Assembly (NCBI GenBank): GCA_017441295.1
Contig: JAFRYA010000006.1
Location: forward strand, 1-64,000
Direction of reading: 5' to 3'
Length of the DNA: 64,000 nucleotides
DNA from: Lachnospiraceae bacterium
GTDB taxonomy: Bacteria; Bacillota; Clostridia; Lachnospirales; Lachnospiraceae
The stretch's first letter is position 1. Every line of letters begins with the position of its first letter. The notes under the pieces are model-generated. The model did no database searches. It was not told the DNA's origin and saw nothing but the letters and a program-made list of their open reading frames with translations. The position numbers and the translations under genes were made by a program. This document shows, one piece after another, positions 60,265 to 64,000 of this stretch.

Positions 60265-62646
60265 TTTAAACTCCACAATCGTAACTCCCGCATCTCCATC
60301 GCCGTACTCGGCCTGCTTGAAGGATTTGACGCGCTTGTCGCGGCGCAAATGCTGCTGCACTGCCTGCCTGAGCGCGCCAGTGCCTTTGCCGTGCACGATG
60401 CGGGCGCTTGAAAGGTGCGCCATGCAGGCGTCGTCCAGGTATTTATCCAGCTCCATGATCGCGTCGTCGACGGTGAGGCCGAGGAGCTTTAATTCTCCTG
60501 AAACCCCGAGAGCCTTGGTATATTTCAGGTGGCCGATGCCTGTGCCTTGCAGCTTCTTCTCTGCGGCGGACTCGTCTTCAGGGAGTTTCTCCAGATCAGA
60601 TACATTCACCTTCATATTCATGCTGCCGAGCTGCACGTCTACTTGTTTCTTGCTGTTCGGCCTGGAAGTAACGGTGCCTGTCATGTTCATGGAAATGACT
60701 CTGACAGCCATGCCCGGAGCTACACTGTCTAATGACAGTGGCTCTGCCTTGCCGCTAGGTTTGGATGGACGCATTGCCATGCCCTCCAGGGCATCTTTCG
60801 CACGTCTGCCGACCTCGGTGCGGGTACGCTCGAGAGCGCTGAGGTTCACATCTTTTGAGACTTTGCGGATGTCCTTGATGGTCATGTCAGCGTAGTCTTT
60901 GGCCTGCTGAAGAACCTCGTAGGCCTGCGCCTTGGCATCGCGCATTACCGCGTCGCGCTTGCTCTCGAAGGCGGATTTCTCCGCTTCCAGCTTGGCTTTC
61001 AGCGCGTTGGCCTCAGCGATGGCCCTGTCCGCTTCGGACCGCTCCATCTCAGCGGTTTTCTTATTTATTTCAATATCTGCCAGCAGGTCTTCGAAGGCGA
61101 TATTGCTCTCGTCCATGCGGGACTTGGCATCCTCTATGATTGAGCTGTCCAAGCCCAGTTTGCTGGAGATGGCAAATGCATTACTCTTGCCCGGCAGGCC
61201 GATCAATAATTTATATGTCGGGCGCAAAGTCTCCACATCGAATTCGCAGCAGGCGTTCTGTACGCCCGGGGTCGAAATGGCGAAGACTTTCAGCTCAGGA
61301 TAATGTGTCGTGGCCATGCATTTCACGCCGCGCTTGTGCAGCTTCGTGAGGATAGACTGAGCCAGTGCGGCGCCTTCTGTCGGGTCAGTGCCTGAACAAA
61401 GCTCGTCCAGGAGCACGAGCGATTCGTAGTCCGCCTGGTCCAGTATTTTAACTATATTCGTCATGTGCGACGAGAACGTTGAAAGGCTCTGTTCAATGCT
61501 CTGCTCGTCGCCGATGTCTGCGTAAACGTCCTTAAAAATGCACAGCGACGATCCGTCGAGTGCCGGTATATGCATTCCTGCCTGGCCCATAAGGGTCAGA
61601 AGGCCTGTGGTCTTAAGAGAGACTGTCTTGCCGCCGGTGTTAGGACCGGTGACGATCAGCATGTCGAAATCCCTGCCCAGCTCGAGGCTGATCGGGACAG
61701 CTGTCTTCTGGTCCAGCAGCGGGTGGCGCGCAGACTTCAGGATAATATAACCGTCGTCATTGAATGACGGCGCGTTGCCCCGGATCTTCTCGGAAAAGCG
61801 CGCTTTCGCAAATATGAAATCCAGCTCCACCAGGAGCCTGTAATCTACCTCCATTGCCTTGGCCTGTACGCAGCAGCTGCCTGTGAGATTGGCCAGGATG
61901 ACCTGTATTTCGGCTGCTTCTGCCAGCTCGAGCTCGCGCATCTCATTGTTCAGCTTGACTACGCTCATTGGCTCGATGAATACGGTCGCGCCGGAACCGG
62001 ACTGGTCGTGGATCATGCCCGGCACGTGGTTTCTGTGCTCGAATTTGACCGGGATGCAGTATCTGCCGTCGCGCTGGGTGACCACGCTGTCCTGCAGATA
62101 TGTCTTCATGCTCTGCGCGGTGATCAGGTTGTTCAGAGTGCGCTGAATCTGCAGGTTGGTCTGCACCATGTGGCGGCGGATGTCCTTGAGTTTAGGAGAT
62201 GCATCATCAGCAATCTCGTCGATACCTAAGATGCATCTTTTAATTTCGTCGTTCAGCACCCTGCACGGGTCCAGCGCGTTGTAATACGCGGTCAGAGTGT
62301 CTTCAGGCTCCTCATCATTCTCAGGAGTAAGGAATCTTTTCATATAGTAAGCCGCGTCCAGAACGCCCGAAATCTCCAGGAGATCCTGGCAGTTCAGGAT
62401 GCTGCCGACATCCATTCTCTTGATGGATGGCAGGATGTTTTTCAGCCCAACGAAGCCCGGACCGGACTTCTTCCTCAGGCGCGTAACAGCGTCGGTTGTC
62501 TGCTGCTGGGCGGTGCGGATGGCCTCAATATCGGTCATCGGCAGGAGCCCTGAGCACAGAGCCTTGCCTGCGTCGGATGATGCCCAGCTGCTGAGCTGTT
62601 CGGTTATTTTATTAAATTCAAGTGTCTTTAATACTTTGTCGTTCAT
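60262..62646 (-). CDS. mutS2: MutS2 family ATPase/nuclease
   Basis: 794 residues. MutS-type ATPase with Walker A VTGPNTGGKTVSLKTTGLL, Walker B LVLLDELCSGTDPTEGAAL, a coiled-coil clamp region, and a C-terminal Smr domain (IVHGKGTGALRQAVQQHLR). It lacks the mismatch-recognition domain of MutS1. MutS2 proteins act on collided ribosomes and recombination structures. It is followed upstream on the minus strand by yhaM, whose stop lies one base away. Confidence 0.94.
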   Translation of the reverse strand: MNDKVLKTLEFNKITEQLSSWASSDAGKALCSGLLPMTDIEAIRTAQQQTTDAVTRLRKKSGPGFVGLKNILPSIKRMDVGSILNCQDLLEISGVLDAAYYMKRFLTPENDEEPEDTLTAYYNALDPCRVLNDEIKRCILGIDEIADDASPKLKDIRRHMVQTNLQIQRTLNNLITAQSMKTYLQDSVVTQRDGRYCIPVKFEHRNHVPGMIHDQSGSGATVFIEPMSVVKLNNEMRELELAEAAEIQVILANLTGSCCVQAKAMEVDYRLLVELDFIFAKARFSEKIRGNAPSFNDDGYIILKSARHPLLDQKTAVPISLELGRDFDMLIVTGPNTGGKTVSLKTTGLLTLMGQAGMHIPALDGSSLCIFKDVYADIGDEQSIEQSLSTFSSHMTNIVKILDQADYESLVLLDELCSGTDPTEGAALAQSILTKLHKRGVKCMATTHYPELKVFAISTPGVQNACCEFDVETLRPTYKLLIGLPGKSNAFAISSKLGLDSSIIEDAKSRMDESNIAFEDLLADIEINKKTAEMERSEADRAIAEANALKAKLEAEKSAFESKRDAVMRDAKAQAYEVLQQAKDYADMTIKDIRKVSKDVNLSALERTRTEVGRRAKDALEGMAMRPSKPSGKAEPLSLDSVAPGMAVRVISMNMTGTVTSRPNSKKQVDVQLGSMNMKVNVSDLEKLPEDESAAEKKLQGTGIGHLKYTKALGVSGELKLLGLTVDDAIMELDKYLDDACMAHLSSARIVHGKGTGALRQAVQQHLRRDKRVKSFKQAEYGDGDAGVTIVEFK

Positions 62647-62647
62647 T

Positions 62648-63598
62648 TTATCTGGTCTGTCTGATGTTGCTGTCGAAGAGCCTGCTGTAACCCAGCCAGC
62701 CGCCGTCTACCAGAGGAGAGCTCTCAAAGAGCTCGGTCATTGCCTCAATCTTAGCATCGGTGTTGTCGGCAAAATTCAGCGCTACGGCCTCGACCAGGGC
62801 CGGTTTCTTAGGTGAGCCAAATTCGAATTCGCCGTGGTGAGCCAGAATGCAGTGCTTGAGCTGATCGGCCTTTACTTTCGGGAATCCCTTGACCTCGCGG
62901 AGCTTCTCATCCACGATTTCAACGCCCATGACAATGTGTCCCAGGAGCTGACCTTCGTCTGTATAATCGTTCAGCGGGAAGTCAGAGAGCTCGCGTACCT
63001 TGCCGATGTCGTGGCAGAGAGCCGCGCTGATGAGCAGGTCTCTGTTGAGCGCAGGATATTTGGTGCAATAGAAATTGCACAGGTCGCATACAGCCAGTGT
63101 ATGCTGCATCAGGCCGCCCACGAAGCCGTGGTGTATGGATTTGGCTGCGGAATGTTTCTTGAAAACCTCCACAAACTCAGTATCTTCAATGAAAATTTTC
63201 TCCAGCAGGAGCTTGTAATACGGGGACTGCAGAGAATTGATGTAGGTTTTGAGCTCCTCATACATCTCGTTGATATCCCTGGAAGAAACCGGAAGGTAAT
63301 CAGCCGGGTCGTATGAGCCTTCGCTGGCCTTGAAAGCCCTGTCGATGGACATCTGGAGTGCGCCGTTGAACAGGGTGATGCGGCCGCGCACCTCGACGTA
63401 ATCGTTTACATCGAAGTCGCCGATGCCCATGGAGTTCGGCTCCCAGATCTTGCAGGACAGGGTGCCGGTTTTATCTGTCAGGGTGACGTTTTCGTAATCC
63501 TTGCCGTTCTTGGTCTGTGCCATATTCTTGGCTTTGCACAGATAGATGCCGATTACGTTGTCACCGTCTTTTAATTGGTTGATATATCTCATTTTCAT
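62648..63598 (-). CDS. yhaM: 3'-5' exoribonuclease YhaM
   Basis: 316 residues. An OB-fold (about 10-90; TLTDKTGTLSCKIWE) is followed by an HD domain with the metal-binding pattern HH (SIHHGFVGGLMQHTLAV), LCHDIGKVREL and a late His (ILAHHGEFEFGSP). This is the layout of YhaM from Bacillus. It starts with ATG 63598; a second in-frame ATG two codons later is possible. Confidence 0.92.
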   Translation of the reverse strand: MKMRYINQLKDGDNVIGIYLCKAKNMAQTKNGKDYENVTLTDKTGTLSCKIWEPNSMGIGDFDVNDYVEVRGRITLFNGALQMSIDRAFKASEGSYDPADYLPVSSRDINEMYEELKTYINSLQSPYYKLLLEKIFIEDTEFVEVFKKHSAAKSIHHGFVGGLMQHTLAVCDLCNFYCTKYPALNRDLLISAALCHDIGKVRELSDFPLNDYTDEGQLLGHIVMGVEIVDEKLREVKGFPKVKADQLKHCILAHHGEFEFGSPKKPALVEAVALNFADNTDAKIEAMTELFESSPLVDGGWLGYSRLFDSNIRQTR

Positions 63599-63604
63599 GC
63601 CTTT

Positions 63605-64000
63605 CTAATCGAAATACTTATGTACGAAATCAATGATTGCCTGGTCAAAGCCCTCTGTGTTGCTGAACCTCAGATGTGAGTGATTGCCGGTCGGAAACCA
63701 TACAATCTCTTTCTTGTCTGAGCCGCATTTAGCGAAGAGCTCCCTGCTCTTCTCCGGCAGTGAGAATGGATCCTTCTCGCCGCAGATGAAGAGGAACGGA
63801 ACTTTGACTTTGTCAATATAATCAATAGGTTTGGTTTTGCTTACGTCTGTACCGGTATGCTTCTTGATGAGTGACATAACCATCGGCAGAACGGGGAATG
63901 TAGGCCTCTTCTGTTCGATCATGTGGCGCTTGTAGCTCTCATAAAAGCTGATGTAGCAGCCCTCGCTGATCTGGCCCGCGATGTACTTCGGATAATCCGG
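63605..64000 (-). CDS. Alpha/beta hydrolase, C-terminal part (partial)
   Basis: The frame is open to the right edge of the window (26 codons beyond the first internal Met), so the N-terminus is missing. The visible 131 residues contain VPFLFICGEKDPFSLPEKSRELF, with the catalytic Asp region typical of alpha/beta hydrolases, and GNHSHLRFSNTEGF with the late His. The nucleophile elbow would lie outside the window. Substrate unknown. Confidence 0.75.
   Translation of the reverse strand, partial: PDYPKYIAGQISEGCYISFYESYKRHMIEQKRPTFPVLPMVMSLIKKHTGTDVSKTKPIDYIDKVKVPFLFICGEKDPFSLPEKSRELFAKCGSDKKEIVWFPTGNHSHLRFSNTEGFDQAIIDFVHKYFD

Overview
The window looks like chromosome of an anaerobic, low-to-medium GC member of the Clostridia (Bacillota). 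The grounds are a SpoVG gene, Clostridia-type DnaD/DnaC primosome genes, clean Shine-Dalgarno sites, many hairpin-plus-T terminators, and several oxygen-sensitive redox enzymes (a molybdopterin enzyme with AsrAB-type electron input, a single-cluster ferredoxin, a fumarate-reductase-like flavoprotein). I cannot name the species from sequence alone. I saw no insertion sequence, phage or CRISPR array.

Layout, left to right. 0-5.2 kb: end of serS, tRNA-Arg(CCU) and a complete branched-chain amino acid ABC importer (livJHMGF). 5.2-8.3 kb: a long palindromic element, an Sfp-type phosphopantetheinyl transferase, a D-Ala-D-Ala carboxypeptidase and trmB. 8.3-15.3 kb: the F-type ATP synthase operon atpB-E-F-[dA]-G-D-C plus a YhhN-like membrane protein; there is no separate delta gene, and a delta C-terminal domain is fused to the front of alpha. 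15.3-17.7 kb: tRNA-Lys(CUU), two kinds of palindromic intergenic repeat, and an ABC-2 transporter pair. 17.7-23.6 kb: a catabolic block (MmgE/PrpD protein, creatinase-like M24 protein, GH3 glycosidase) bracketed by two paralogous 31/32-codon peptide genes in inverted orientation. 23.6-29.4 kb: a PfkB kinase with a Cys-rich tail, a zinc-ribbon membrane protein, a YjbR/MGMT fusion, two small conserved proteins, a probable small RNA, and a zinc-ribbon/DppB-like/DppC-like fusion. 29.4-33.4 kb: a DAPG/phloretin-hydrolase-type enzyme, ferredoxin and flavoprotein, divergent from tandem TetR paralogues. 33.4-40.2 kb: a LysR regulator divergent from a five-gene molybdopterin oxidoreductase operon. 40.2-45.4 kb: MscS channel, a large membrane-anchored protein, ExoIII, a second long palindromic element, and a YdcF-type protein. 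45.5-51 kb: prs-dnaC-dnaD, a DnaA-box-like cluster, murC, spoVG. 51-58 kb: pth-mfd-nth and further housekeeping genes to trmL. 58-64 kb: an unrecognised lipoprotein, mutS2, yhaM and a partial alpha/beta hydrolase.

The strongest candidates for something undescribed are two. First, the twin peptide genes (17726-17821 minus, 23464-23562 plus) share a gap-free, roughly 90% identical 148-nt leader, a conserved peptide C-terminus supported by synonymous codon changes, and an identical terminator hairpin. The leader contains two conserved potential hairpins and a row of CCAAT repeats. Copy A lies tail to tail with an ABC-2 transporter pair, so secretion or immunity is an inference worth testing. Second, the ATP synthase appears to have dropped the delta N-terminal domain and attached the delta C-terminal domain to alpha, which would put three delta-like domains on each F1 head.

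All family calls come from reading motifs and remembered family features. No database search, structure prediction or folding program was run. Promoters and hairpins were found by eye.
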